Shown: positions 1 to 7,382 of the stretch, piece by piece
How the letters are laid out: the number at the start of each line of letters is the position of its first letter
How positions within the stretch are numbered: the stretch's first letter is position 1
Assembly: GCA_039925865.1 (NCBI GenBank)
Contig: JBDSYA010000122.1
Coordinates: forward strand, 1 to 14,011
Origin: JBDSYA01 sp039925865
Lineage (GTDB): Bacteria > Bacteroidota > Ignavibacteria > Tepidaquicellales > Tepidaquicellaceae
DNA length: 14,011 nucleotides
Direction of reading: 5' to 3'
Made by a program: the position numbers and the translations under genes
The notes under the pieces: generated by a model
What the model was told of the DNA's origin: nothing
What the model saw: the letters and a program-made list of their open reading frames with translations, nothing else
The model's database searches: none

Positions 1-1254
1 AATAAATTATTAAAAGAACTTGGCGCATCTGATATTACGGATATAGTAAATATTCTCAGTGAAAGAGATGCCCGTCTTATAGAAAACAGGATGTTGGCTT
101 TTGCTAAGAAACATTTTGAAGCGATCAAAGATGACTATAATATTACAGACATATTATTTGATAAAGATGCTATACGCAGCGAATCGAAAATCAGAGGAAT
201 GTTCAACCAGGCATTTCCGTGGTTAAGAACCAGGGAGATTCCGGGTAGTTTTAAACTTGATGAATCTGCAAAGAAATTTTATATAGGAATAAAAACCAAT
301 ACTCCTTCATTTAAGAAATTTCAGTCCCTTATCCAGTCAATAGCAGGATCAAGCGTAGAGTTTAAAGATTCTGCAGACAGTTCCTCTATTACATTTTATT
401 CTGAGTGGGCGGGATTACCGTTATTTTTCTCTTATACGATAGCGGAAGAGATGAAATCGTATTACAAACATTTATCACAAAATCACAATGTCGATCTGCA
501 TATAAATAAAAATCATTTTATTTATCATGATATTATTCCTTTGAATGATGAGGAAAAAGTAAGACTTGACGAAGCATATAAAGCATATATACTTGGTTTA
601 ATCTTTGCAGTTTTTGATGTAATACCCGAAACAGAAACATCTAAAGCAATTTATAAATATACGAAACAGGAAGGTATAACAGTTAAAAGAATTGAGCAGC
701 TTGGAATTGAATCGCGTTTAATTAACCGTTTATTTGAAGAGCAGGGAAAAGATGCACTCAGATACAGGATTCTTAAGGATGCTGAATCTGTTCAAAATGA
801 TTTTTTCAAAGAAAATAAATTAACTGAGATGCTAGCACTGTATGAATATTATTATGATATCATTTATAAGCCACAGGAGTTCGAAATTTCAGGTGATGCC
901 AAAAGGAAGGTTGAAACTTATCAATTCAAGATCTTAAGATCTCTTGCAAAAGAAATTGAAGATAAAATTACTTTAAAAGAAAGAGATACATTTACCAGGA
1001 GGGTAATTTATCTGAAGAATAATCTCGACGATATTTCATTTTTGGTGGGAGACGGAAATAAGAGAGCTTTGAAAGTAAAAGAATTATTGAGTGAGAACGG
1101 AGCTCCTGGGGAGTCAGAAGTTTCTGCAGAAGTAAACTCTAATAATAATTTTGTGACTAAGAATAAGTTAAGGGAATTCAAAGAAGCACTTGATGAAGGA
1201 CTGATAACCTCCGCAGAATATGAAAATGCAAAAAAAGAATTTTTGAAAACTTAA
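1..1254 (+). CDS. 3' part of a large protein of unknown function with a C-terminal SHOCT-like segment (5'-truncated by window edge)
   Basis: The reading frame is open from the first base, so the gene starts upstream; an ATG at 91 is internal, because the 30 codons before it read on without a stop. The visible 417 residues are soluble and mixed alpha/beta, with no signal peptide or membrane segment. A middle stretch contains GLPLFF, a YYKHL helix and a DLHINKNHFIYHDIIPL segment. The last 29 residues (KLREFKEALDEGLITSAEYE onward) have the spacing of a SHOCT domain: a short helix, a Gly-Leu-Ile-Thr turn, then an acidic/Lys-rich helix. SHOCT segments usually sit at protein ends and are thought to mediate oligomerisation or binding. 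The layout faintly recalls the C-terminal half of large bacterial tubulin-like (Tubulin_2) proteins, but this is from memory and untested. The FmdB-type gene follows 8 nt downstream, so the two are probably cotranscribed. The coding call is firm; the function is unknown. Confidence 0.85.
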   Translation, partial: NKLLKELGASDITDIVNILSERDARLIENRMLAFAKKHFEAIKDDYNITDILFDKDAIRSESKIRGMFNQAFPWLRTREIPGSFKLDESAKKFYIGIKTNTPSFKKFQSLIQSIAGSSVEFKDSADSSSITFYSEWAGLPLFFSYTIAEEMKSYYKHLSQNHNVDLHINKNHFIYHDIIPLNDEEKVRLDEAYKAYILGLIFAVFDVIPETETSKAIYKYTKQEGITVKRIEQLGIESRLINRLFEEQGKDALRYRILKDAESVQNDFFKENKLTEMLALYEYYYDIIYKPQEFEISGDAKRKVETYQFKILRSLAKEIEDKITLKERDTFTRRVIYLKNNLDDISFLVGDGNKRALKVKELLSENGAPGESEVSAEVNSNNNFVTKNKLREFKEALDEGLITSAEYENAKKEFLKT

Positions 1255-1262
1255 ACAGAACT

Positions 1263-1667
1263 TTGCCTACATACGAATATGAATGCGGTAATTGCGGACA
1301 TCTGTTTGAAATTTATCAGACAATGAAAGATGACAAACTGACAAAATGCCCTGTATGCGAAAAAGAAACTTTGAAAAGACTTATTGGTGCCGGGGGAGGT
1401 TTGATCTTTAAGGGAAGCGGATTTTATCTGACAGATTATAAAAATAAATCAACTGAAACATCTTCCGGATCGGGTAAGGATTCCAAAGATACTAAAGATA
1501 CTAAAGAAGCTAAAGATTCTAAAGATGGTTCTGTAAAAACTGATACTAAAAAAGAACCCCGGTCAGATTCTAATACTGAAAAAACTGAAACTAAAGCTTC
1601 AGAAACCACTACAAAAAAGACAGAGACAAAAAAGACATCTGATAATAAGGATCAAAGTAAAAATTAA
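1263..1667 (+). CDS. FmdB-family zinc-ribbon protein with a Lys/Thr/Asp-rich tail
   Basis: A small protein (134 residues) that opens with the FmdB-family signature MPTYEYEC. Two CxxC pairs, C8/C11 and C29/C32, should bind one zinc in a ribbon fold, and the family's conserved GSGFYLTDYK segment follows. FmdB-type proteins are named after a putative regulator of a formamidase operon, but the role of most members is unknown. The start is a TTG: it places the conserved N-terminus exactly at residue 1, and no better start is available. There is no Shine-Dalgarno motif, and the start lies 8 nt after the preceding stop. From about residue 63 to the end the sequence is low-complexity K, T, D, S and E. 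Part of it is encoded by five 9-nt tandem repeats, which makes the protein longer than typical members of about 70-110 residues. Its stop codon overlaps that of the convergent lptB gene. Confidence 0.9.
   Translation: MPTYEYECGNCGHLFEIYQTMKDDKLTKCPVCEKETLKRLIGAGGGLIFKGSGFYLTDYKNKSTETSSGSGKDSKDTKDTKEAKDSKDGSVKTDTKKEPRSDSNTEKTETKASETTTKKTETKKTSDNKDQSKN
1482..1526 (+). repeat. Five imperfect 9-nt tandem repeats inside the FmdB-type gene
   Basis: Five consecutive 9-nt units of the form NCNAAAGAW (tccaaagat, actaaagat, actaaagaa, gctaaagat, tctaaagat) encode SKD-TKD-TKE-AKD-SKD. The unit length keeps the reading frame, so copy-number change by slippage would only lengthen or shorten the tail. Confidence 0.85.
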
Positions 1668-2410
1668 CTTTCTTTCAAAAGATATCTGTCTAAGTTGAAA
1701 TTTTCACCCAGATAAAACTTTCTAACCATTTCATCATTGGCCAGCTCCGATGCACTTCCGGACTTAAATATCTTGCCATCTATCAGTATATATGCCCTGT
1801 CAACTATGGACAGGGTCTCATGAACATTATGATCGGTGATCAGTATGCCAATACCCTTTTCTTTTAAGGCAGCAACGATCTTCATTATTTCTTCTGATGC
1901 AATAGGATCGATCCCCGCAAAAGGTTCGTCGAGCAAAATAAATTTTGGATCAGTGGCGAGACATCTAGCTATTTCAGTCCGCCTTCTTTCTCCGCCCGAA
2001 AGCATATAACCTTTTGAATCGCGTATTTTTGTAATGTTAAAATCCTTCATCAGCTTTTCACATTTTTCTTCCCTCTCATATTTATCTAACCTCATAAACT
2101 GAAGTATGGATAAAATATTTTCACGCACAGTCATTTTTCTGAATATCGATGCTTCCTGTGGAAGATAACCTATTCCTAGTCTTGCCCTTTTATACATCTG
2201 AAGTTTTGTAATGTAATCTTTATTTAATTCAATCTCGCCTTCATCAGGTTTTATCATTCCGCAGATCATATAAAATGTAGTAGTTTTTCCCGCCCCGTTT
2301 GGTCCCAGTAAGCCTACGATCTCACCCTGTTTGAGTTTTAAGGAAACGTCATTAACAACTTTCCTTTTTTTGTAAGCTTTAACTAAATTAAACGCTTTCA
2401 ATTCACTCAT
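1664..2410 (-). CDS. lptB: LptB, ATPase of the lipopolysaccharide export ABC transporter
   Basis: Cytoplasmic ATP-binding subunit that powers LptFG to extract LPS from the inner membrane and push it along the Lpt bridge. All ABC motifs are present in order: Walker A GPNGAGKT (residues 36-43), Q-loop Gln85 in GYLPQEASIF, signature LSGGE (137-141), Walker B FILLDE (157-162) with catalytic Glu162, and H-loop His194. The FAGIDP segment after Walker B and the YLGENFNL tail are typical of LptB and separate it from generic ABC ATPases. Its 248 residues match the family's length. The ATG at 2408-2410 has no Shine-Dalgarno motif. It is the last gene of the minus-strand operon, 17 nt after pdxJ. No lptA, lptC, lptF or lptG lies in the window. 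Its TAA stop is interleaved with the stop of the plus-strand FmdB gene. Confidence 0.95.
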   Translation of the reverse strand: MSELKAFNLVKAYKKRKVVNDVSLKLKQGEIVGLLGPNGAGKTTTFYMICGMIKPDEGEIELNKDYITKLQMYKRARLGIGYLPQEASIFRKMTVRENILSILQFMRLDKYEREEKCEKLMKDFNITKIRDSKGYMLSGGERRRTEIARCLATDPKFILLDEPFAGIDPIASEEIMKIVAALKEKGIGILITDHNVHETLSIVDRAYILIDGKIFKSGSASELANDEMVRKFYLGENFNLDRYLLKES

Positions 2411-2427
2411 TACACTACATTAAAATT

Positions 2428-3147
2428 CTAATTAACTTTACCTACAATCTTTACCATATCATCTACTGCTTTATGAAGGCCTGTAAAAAGTGCCCTGGAG
2501 ATTATAGCATGGCCAATACTAATTTCCTGGATCTCAGTAATATTCAAAAGAGGAAAAACATTTACATAATTAATACCATGGCCTGCTGTTACGATAAGAC
2601 CAAGTTCAGAGGCCATTCTTGATGTAACGCCGATCTTGCTAAGCTCAAGGAGCTGATCTTTCTCTGTCTTCGTATTTGCATATTTGCCGGTATGAATTTC
2701 AATTATGTCGGCATTGATTTCAAAGGCCAGATCAACCGTGGCCGGCTCAGGATCAATAAATAAACTGACAAGAATATTTTTAGAATGAAGTTCTCTAATG
2801 ATCTCCCCGAAACGTTTTTTATCGGAAAAAATATTTAACCCGCCTTCGGTAGTAAGCTCCTGCCTTTTTTCCGGTACTAATGTTACCATTTCAGGACAAA
2901 CCTCAATTGCAATTTTAACCATCTCATCAGTTGCTGCCATTTCAAGATCGAGTTTAGTGTGAATTACCTCGCGCAATAACTTTAAATCTCTGTCATTAAC
3001 ATGTCTTCTGTCTTCTCTCAAATGGCAAACAATACCGATTGCTCCGGCAAGTTCGCAAATTCCGGCGGCTATTACAGGATCAGGTTCATTACCACCTCTT
3101 GCCTCGCGTAATGTGGCAACATGATCGATATTAACTGCAAGTTTCAT
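2428..3147 (-). CDS. pdxJ: Pyridoxine 5'-phosphate synthase PdxJ
   Basis: Condenses 1-deoxy-D-xylulose 5-phosphate with 3-amino-2-oxopropyl phosphate to form pyridoxine 5'-phosphate, the ring-closing step of DXP-dependent vitamin B6 synthesis. It is a cytoplasmic TIM-barrel enzyme. The N-terminus MKLAVNIDHVATLREARGG is diagnostic. Conserved blocks follow: CHLREDRRH with His42, LEMA with Glu69, IEIHTG with Glu150/His152, the AGHGINY loop with His190, and the phosphate-binding SIGHAIISRAL near the end. These correspond to the known active-site Glu and His positions. Its 239 residues are full length. The start is ATG, without a Shine-Dalgarno motif, 12 nt after the CPBP-family gene. The stop is TAG. 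Its place among envelope genes gives no obvious functional link and probably reflects shared transcription only. Confidence 0.96.
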   Translation of the reverse strand: MKLAVNIDHVATLREARGGNEPDPVIAAGICELAGAIGIVCHLREDRRHVNDRDLKLLREVIHTKLDLEMAATDEMVKIAIEVCPEMVTLVPEKRQELTTEGGLNIFSDKKRFGEIIRELHSKNILVSLFIDPEPATVDLAFEINADIIEIHTGKYANTKTEKDQLLELSKIGVTSRMASELGLIVTAGHGINYVNVFPLLNITEIQEISIGHAIISRALFTGLHKAVDDMVKIVGKVN

Positions 3148-3159
3148 ACTGTACTTTTA

Positions 3160-3921
3160 TTAAAAAAATAAATTAAAAAAATCCGAAATGCCTGTGCCGT
3201 AAATATTTTTATCGGTTCTTAAAATAGAAATGCCGTCGATAGAAACCATTACACACCAGTGCAAGATCCAGCTATAGATAAAAGAGCGGCTTCTTAACGC
3301 CTGTATACCCAATATAAGCCCGGCAAATATTGAAGAGAATAATTCAATTTCAGGTTTTCCTTTGTGCAAAATAAAGAATGGTATCATCTGTATAAATACT
3401 GAATAGTATCCGAATTTTTCTTTTAATCCGAAAAGAGCATAACCTCTCCAGAAAAATTCCCAGCCCAGCATATAAATTAAAATGCATAACTCATAAAGAA
3501 TAAAAACAGAGAAGCTTTCTCTTACTTTAGCGCCCCCTTGCGGATACGTGTTTACAAAGACCTGGGAGCCTGAAGCAACCCAAACCACAATTAACATTAT
3601 AAAAAGAAAGACACCAAATGTCAGGAAGCCAAATTTCTTATCCCCTAACGTAAATCCGTAATCAGTAAATTTTTCACGAAAGATCAGTTTAATAATAAGT
3701 AAAGGGAGGATAAACATTAAACTCCCATCAGTCAGAAACCAATAAATGCGGGAAAGAAAACGATCTCTATTGAAGTTCTCGTAGTAAAAATTAGGGGCAG
3801 CGAATACTATGGAAAGGAAAGTAATAAGTGCTATGGAAATAAAAATGAAGGTAACTTTAAAATCGAGTTTTTTTATTTCTGCAAGAAGAGTTCTTAATTC
3901 TGCGGATAAGTATTTGATCAA
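3160..3921 (-). CDS. CPBP-family intramembrane protein (putative glutamic endopeptidase)
   Basis: A polytopic membrane protein of 253 residues with about six to eight hydrophobic segments; clear ones lie near residues 23-42, 62-80, 97-117, 137-153, 195-207 and 214-230. Three motifs of the CPBP/ABI (CAAX protease and bacteriocin-processing) family are recognisable: WEFFWRG (154-160) at motif 1, His186 in PFFILHKGKPE at motif 2, and His221 in ILHWCVMVSIDG at motif 3. Motif 1 is usually EExxxR. Here the first Glu is Trp, while the second Glu (155) and Arg159 are kept. Members are intramembrane proteases, but the substrate here is unknown. The start is a TTG 7 nt after the YbbR-gene stop; the next in-frame Met is residue 70, too far in to be the start. 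Family membership is good; protease activity is inferred and made less certain by the motif change. Confidence 0.85.
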   Translation of the reverse strand: MIKYLSAELRTLLAEIKKLDFKVTFIFISIALITFLSIVFAAPNFYYENFNRDRFLSRIYWFLTDGSLMFILPLLIIKLIFREKFTDYGFTLGDKKFGFLTFGVFLFIMLIVVWVASGSQVFVNTYPQGGAKVRESFSVFILYELCILIYMLGWEFFWRGYALFGLKEKFGYYSVFIQMIPFFILHKGKPEIELFSSIFAGLILGIQALRSRSFIYSWILHWCVMVSIDGISILRTDKNIYGTGISDFFNLFF

Positions 3922-3928
3922 ATTAAAA

Positions 3929-4846
3929 TTACAATTTTTTCTTAATAATATATTGTAGTTTTTGAGGTTCCACTTTTAATAAACTTGTTGCATTGGGAAT
4001 ATCTACTTCAGGAATAATATAACCAAGGGTATCACTTTCAATTTCTGCAAATTCAACATTTACATTCAGATCAGACAGGGTTATTTGGGACAATTGATCA
4101 ACACCTCCTCGCAGATACAAATTTACTTTAGGCGGGATCAGCAAGACTTCTTTATCCTCCGGAACATTTGTGACCTGAACTTCAACTTCTTCAAAACTTT
4201 TTTCAGCAGACAGCTGGATATTATATGTATAGTTAATCTGCTTCGGTTCGACCTTAGTGATATTTCCAAGCGTATCTTTTATATTGACCACCCCGCTGAG
4301 GTTGGAGTTAATATTATTGAAAATTTTAGTTTCAGTAGGGATGAACCTGATCTTGTTTATGAGAGCTGATGATCCATGAATGCGCAATGAATCAGGGGTA
4401 AGTATCGGTTCTCCAACAATGCTGTAACCATCCTTTAAATTTACAATGATGTTATTTTTTACAGGAACAAATTTTTCGGAAACTTTGTCAAAATTAATAT
4501 TGATGGTATCGGGAGTAATTTTCATCACCGAAACATTTGTCTGAAGATTCAATCTTTCATTAACAAATTGCTCGGTTATGATCCTTGAATCTTTTTTCAT
4601 CTTTGATATATCGATAGAATACCTTAGATCTTTGGATATCATGATATTCAAAAGATCCCATCCTTTCCCTTTAACGGTTACATCGATAGCAGAAGGAATT
4701 TCTTCAGACAGTGCCTGAGATTTTGTGGATTGTATATCCAAAGGTATTAAAAGATCCATTGAATAACTCAGACTCAAATTAATATAGAGCCATAGAGCCA
4801 AAGCAAACAAACAGGAAAAAAGCAGTATCTTTAAATTCTTTTTCAT
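3929..4846 (-). CDS. YbbR/CdaR-like domain protein, membrane-anchored
   Basis: An N-terminal membrane anchor (about residues 7-27, LLFSCLFALALWLYI) is followed by an extracytoplasmic beta-rich region of roughly three YbbR-type repeats: about 30-122 (VTVKGKGWDLL ... ITPDTININF), 125-212 (SIVGEPILTPDSLRIHG ... VEPKQINYTYNI) and 218-305 (VTNVPEDKEV ... VEPQKLQYIIKKK). The recurring 'value-x-G, then P-x-x-(I/L)-x-(Y/F)' ends are the YbbR hallmark. In Firmicutes the homologue CdaR regulates the c-di-AMP cyclase CdaA. No cyclase gene is visible here, so the name CdaR should not be carried over automatically. The protein has 305 residues and starts with ATG, 9 nt after the GWxTD gene; the CPBP gene begins 7 nt after its stop. 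Domain assignment is confident, function is not. Confidence 0.85.
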   Translation of the reverse strand: MKKNLKILLFSCLFALALWLYINLSLSYSMDLLIPLDIQSTKSQALSEEIPSAIDVTVKGKGWDLLNIMISKDLRYSIDISKMKKDSRIITEQFVNERLNLQTNVSVMKITPDTININFDKVSEKFVPVKNNIIVNLKDGYSIVGEPILTPDSLRIHGSSALINKIRFIPTETKIFNNINSNLSGVVNIKDTLGNITKVEPKQINYTYNIQLSAEKSFEEVEVQVTNVPEDKEVLLIPPKVNLYLRGGVDQLSQITLSDLNVNVEFAEIESDTLGYIIPEVDIPNATSLLKVEPQKLQYIIKKKL

Positions 4847-4855
4847 TAATTCAAT

Positions 4856-6223
4856 CTATTTTAACTCTATCTCCCACTGTTCATTTTTCAATTCATTTCT
4901 AAAGGTGCTGTGAACAAGCCAATAGACACCGGTAGAAGGTTGACGTTCTATAAATACAGATTCTCCCCCACCCTCAATTGAATTATATTTCCAGATCTCA
5001 TAGCTTTTCTTATCCGACTCAAAAGGAAATCTTTCAATGTCATCAGGTTTACCGTAGATAATATACATCCTGCCTCTGTCAGTTTTCCAGCCTTCTTTAT
5101 ACGCTTCCTTGTAAGTCTTATTTGCTTCATTGAGTCTTTTAAAATACTGGATTTTCTTATCCAGTACGGGAGAATTTGGATTTGTATTTCTTGATTTCCA
5201 GAACGTGTACATAAATTTTCTTTTATCATCTGATGTCCTCAGCTCCTCATATTTTCCTATATCCAGATCTGACATAATATATTGAGAAAGCTCAAATTCT
5301 TTTTCCAGCGCTTTCTCGTTAAGGGTGCCATATTCACTTTTTAAGAAATCATCCTGCCTGTTAGTTGTAGTTACATTATCAACATTATTAAAAATGAAAA
5401 ATCTTTTCTCACGTGTTACATTAACATTTTTTGAAGGATCTGAAAGCATTATGCTTAATGTATACGATCCTCTTTTAAGAGTATCAATTTTGATCTTCCC
5501 GTAATCAGCTTTAGATTCAGTGTTTCTTTTTATATTTTTTGTAAAGTTGATTACTTTTTCACTATTCAAATTTGTTATAGAATAATTTATTTTAAATTCA
5601 TCCGATACATTTTCAGAATTCAGTCCATAAAGTTCGAAATAATAATACATATCTTTCAGATTCATTCCGAATAAATTAGAAGGATTAGGCACTACGTTAA
5701 GTGTGTTCTTATAAAATATACTTTTATCGTCATTTGCTTTTTGAATCATGGTTGAAAGTTCTAGGTCACTGATCTTTAAACTATTGTTTGCATGATTAAT
5801 GATATTAATATCAACTTCAAAAATATCCTGTTTCGTTGGATCATTAAAATCACTCCCGGTTACGTTCAACTTGTAATTACCGTCTTCAAGCAGATAATTT
5901 AATTGTCCGACAAGTTTCTGCTTAAGTTTTTCATCGGAAGTATCGGAAGCGACTGAAGGCGTTTTATAAATATTCGAAATCAACGTTGCATTATTGCTGA
6001 CATCAAGAATAGATATTTCGATTTTAGCAGCAGCTTCAAACATATTTTCATTGAAAAGATACTTCAATGACTTTTGATTAACAGAATAATATACCTCAAG
6101 AATTGATTTACTGTTTTCAGCTTTAAAGACAGCATAGTCAAAGTTGAAATAGATGGTTTCATCACCCAATCCTGTTTTATAAAATATTAACATGCATAAA
6201 ATTACAATATATATGCTTTTCAC
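4856..6223 (-). CDS. GWxTD domain-containing secreted protein
   Basis: 455 residues with an N-terminal signal peptide (hydrophobic core about 4-16, ending near GLG before DETIYF), so it is exported to the periplasm or beyond. The N-terminal two thirds are beta-rich and unassigned. From about residue 300 a helical stretch leads to FWKSRNTNPNSP, then the defining GWKTDRGRMYIIYGKPDDIE starting at residue 378, and a closing EIWKY ... GVYWLVHSTFRNE segment. This is the GWxTD domain, found in Bacteroidota and relatives; its biochemical role is not known to me. The start is a GTG: an in-frame stop lies five codons upstream, and the next Met (residue 11) would cut the signal peptide. AAAAAG directly abuts the GTG, with no properly spaced Shine-Dalgarno motif. 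It is the first gene of the operon ending in lptB, 80 nt after the PorV-like gene with a weak hairpin between. Confidence 0.9.
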   Translation of the reverse strand: MKSIYIVILCMLIFYKTGLGDETIYFNFDYAVFKAENSKSILEVYYSVNQKSLKYLFNENMFEAAAKIEISILDVSNNATLISNIYKTPSVASDTSDEKLKQKLVGQLNYLLEDGNYKLNVTGSDFNDPTKQDIFEVDINIINHANNSLKISDLELSTMIQKANDDKSIFYKNTLNVVPNPSNLFGMNLKDMYYYFELYGLNSENVSDEFKINYSITNLNSEKVINFTKNIKRNTESKADYGKIKIDTLKRGSYTLSIMLSDPSKNVNVTREKRFFIFNNVDNVTTTNRQDDFLKSEYGTLNEKALEKEFELSQYIMSDLDIGKYEELRTSDDKRKFMYTFWKSRNTNPNSPVLDKKIQYFKRLNEANKTYKEAYKEGWKTDRGRMYIIYGKPDDIERFPFESDKKSYEIWKYNSIEGGGESVFIERQPSTGVYWLVHSTFRNELKNEQWEIELK

Positions 6224-6242
6224 CTTTTTAATTATTTAAATT

Positions 6243-6274
6243 AAAAAAGGTAACCAAAATTATTGATTACCTTT
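6243..6274 (-). terminator. Weak intrinsic terminator after the PorV-like gene
   Basis: On the minus strand AAAGGTAA (6274-6267) pairs with TTACCTTT (6253-6246), extended after one mismatch by three more pairs around a five-base loop, and is followed by six T residues. The stem has only three G-C pairs, so termination is probably partial. The GWxTD operon starts 19 nt after the T-run. Confidence 0.6.
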
Positions 6275-6303
6275 AAATAGTTATTGAAAAAATTTATTCC
6301 TGA

Positions 6304-7341
6304 TTAAAAACCAAGATTGATTGTAAAAAACTGGTTTGCATCAAATCTATCGCTGACTCTGTATGCATAATCAAAACCAATATTAAACGTATTGCTGGCA
6401 CTATATTTCAAGCCTGCACCAAAACTAGGACCGGTGAATACTCTGTCGTCCACATTATCATTACTGAACTGATAACCACCTCTGAGATAGATAAGTTTAT
6501 TGAAATTATATTCCAATCCAAGGTTGTAATCATCAGTTGAAAAACTATTGTTCTGAAATGTTCCATGAACCATAAGATTGTTTTTCTTATCTAATCTGAA
6601 GTCATAGCTTAAACCCAGTGACAGAGCTGTTGGTAACTCAAAATCCGAGAGGTCAATGGATCTCGGTTCATTATTTGTACCTGAAGGTGTTCCCGGTGGC
6701 TGAAAGAATTGTTCCAGATCCGGACCGGAAAATTTCATAGCAGGTCCAAGATTTTTTAATGCAACTCCGAATTTTAATCCGCTGCCGATAACATTGTAGT
6801 TAAGACCGAAATCGAAGGCGAAACCTGAAGCTGTTTCTCTTGAAATTTTATTATAGATCAACTTTGCAGTAACTCCGAAAGAAATTCTGTCCGTCATTGC
6901 TCTTGCAAATGATAAACCCGAAGTAAGATAAGTCGGTGAATATGTTTCTCCCGTACCTTCGGGGCTATTCACGGTTGTAACAGGAATATCACCAAAGCTG
7001 AGAGATTTTATTGACAATGCAATGGTACCTATATTTGCAAGTTTATAAGCGCCTGCAAAATAATTTACATCTATATCAGCTATGTAAATCTGATTGGAGA
7101 ATAATACTTCTCCCGTCTTTCCATTTAAATTTGCTAATCCTGAAGGGTTCCAGTGAAGTGCATCTACTCCTGACACATTTGCCAGGTTAGAGCCTCCTAA
7201 AGCTGTACTTACAGAACCAACCGGAATCAATAATTCCCGTGCGGCAGATAAGCCGTACTTATTTTTAGGTCCGGCATAAATGCTGCTAACAAATGTAAAA
7301 AATAGAATTATTAAAAATATGTGATTGTATTTATTTTTCAT
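6304..7341 (-). CDS. PorV/PorQ-family outer-membrane beta-barrel protein
   Basis: 345 residues with a signal peptide (hydrophobic core about 8-20, probable cleavage after SIYA, residue 23). The mature N-terminus carries the family signature: GLSAARELLIPVGSVSTALG, then ALHWNPSGLA (61-70). Alternating amphipathic strands follow to a C-terminal Phe (TINLGF), as expected for an outer-membrane barrel. In the type IX secretion system PorV moves cargo from the translocon to the attachment complex and PorQ belongs to the same family; many Ignavibacteria encode several paralogues whose role is unclear. It is encoded 76 nt downstream of the 1085-residue secreted protein, suggesting a link to that cargo, but this is inference. 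The ATG has a recognisable AAGGAG 10 nt upstream, unusual in this window. I cannot say whether it is the main PorV of the cell. Confidence 0.88.
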   Translation of the reverse strand: MKNKYNHIFLIILFFTFVSSIYAGPKNKYGLSAARELLIPVGSVSTALGGSNLANVSGVDALHWNPSGLANLNGKTGEVLFSNQIYIADIDVNYFAGAYKLANIGTIALSIKSLSFGDIPVTTVNSPEGTGETYSPTYLTSGLSFARAMTDRISFGVTAKLIYNKISRETASGFAFDFGLNYNVIGSGLKFGVALKNLGPAMKFSGPDLEQFFQPPGTPSGTNNEPRSIDLSDFELPTALSLGLSYDFRLDKKNNLMVHGTFQNNSFSTDDYNLGLEYNFNKLIYLRGGYQFSNDNVDDRVFTGPSFGAGLKYSASNTFNIGFDYAYRVSDRFDANQFFTINLGF

Positions 7342-7351
7342 CTTAGTTGTG

Positions 7352-7357
7352 CTCCTT
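7352..7357 (-). promoter_or_regulatory. Shine-Dalgarno motif of the PorV-like gene
   Basis: The minus strand reads AAGGAG, then 10 nt, then the ATG at 7341. It supports this start codon and stands out because most genes here have A/T-rich leaders without such a motif. Confidence 0.65.
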
Positions 7358-7382
7358 ATTTAAATTTTCATTTAGTTAAAGC

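Noticed and set aside
91..1254. Treating the ATG at 91 as the true start of the first gene
   Set aside because: The same frame is open to base 1 with coding-like composition and no Shine-Dalgarno or promoter near 91, so the gene is truncated by the window edge.
1482..1526. A CRISPR-like or regulatory tandem array
   Set aside because: The units are only 9 nt, lack spacers and keep the reading frame; they are simply a coding repeat.
4085..4369. Plus-strand open frame of 94 codons opposite the YbbR gene
   Set aside because: It lies entirely antisense to a well-supported gene, has no recognisable domain or initiation signal, and its composition is what reverse-strand reading of that gene gives.
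4948..5229. Minus-strand open frame of 93 codons within the GWxTD gene
   Set aside because: It is a same-strand frame shift of the GWxTD-coding region, whose own frame carries the conserved motif intact.
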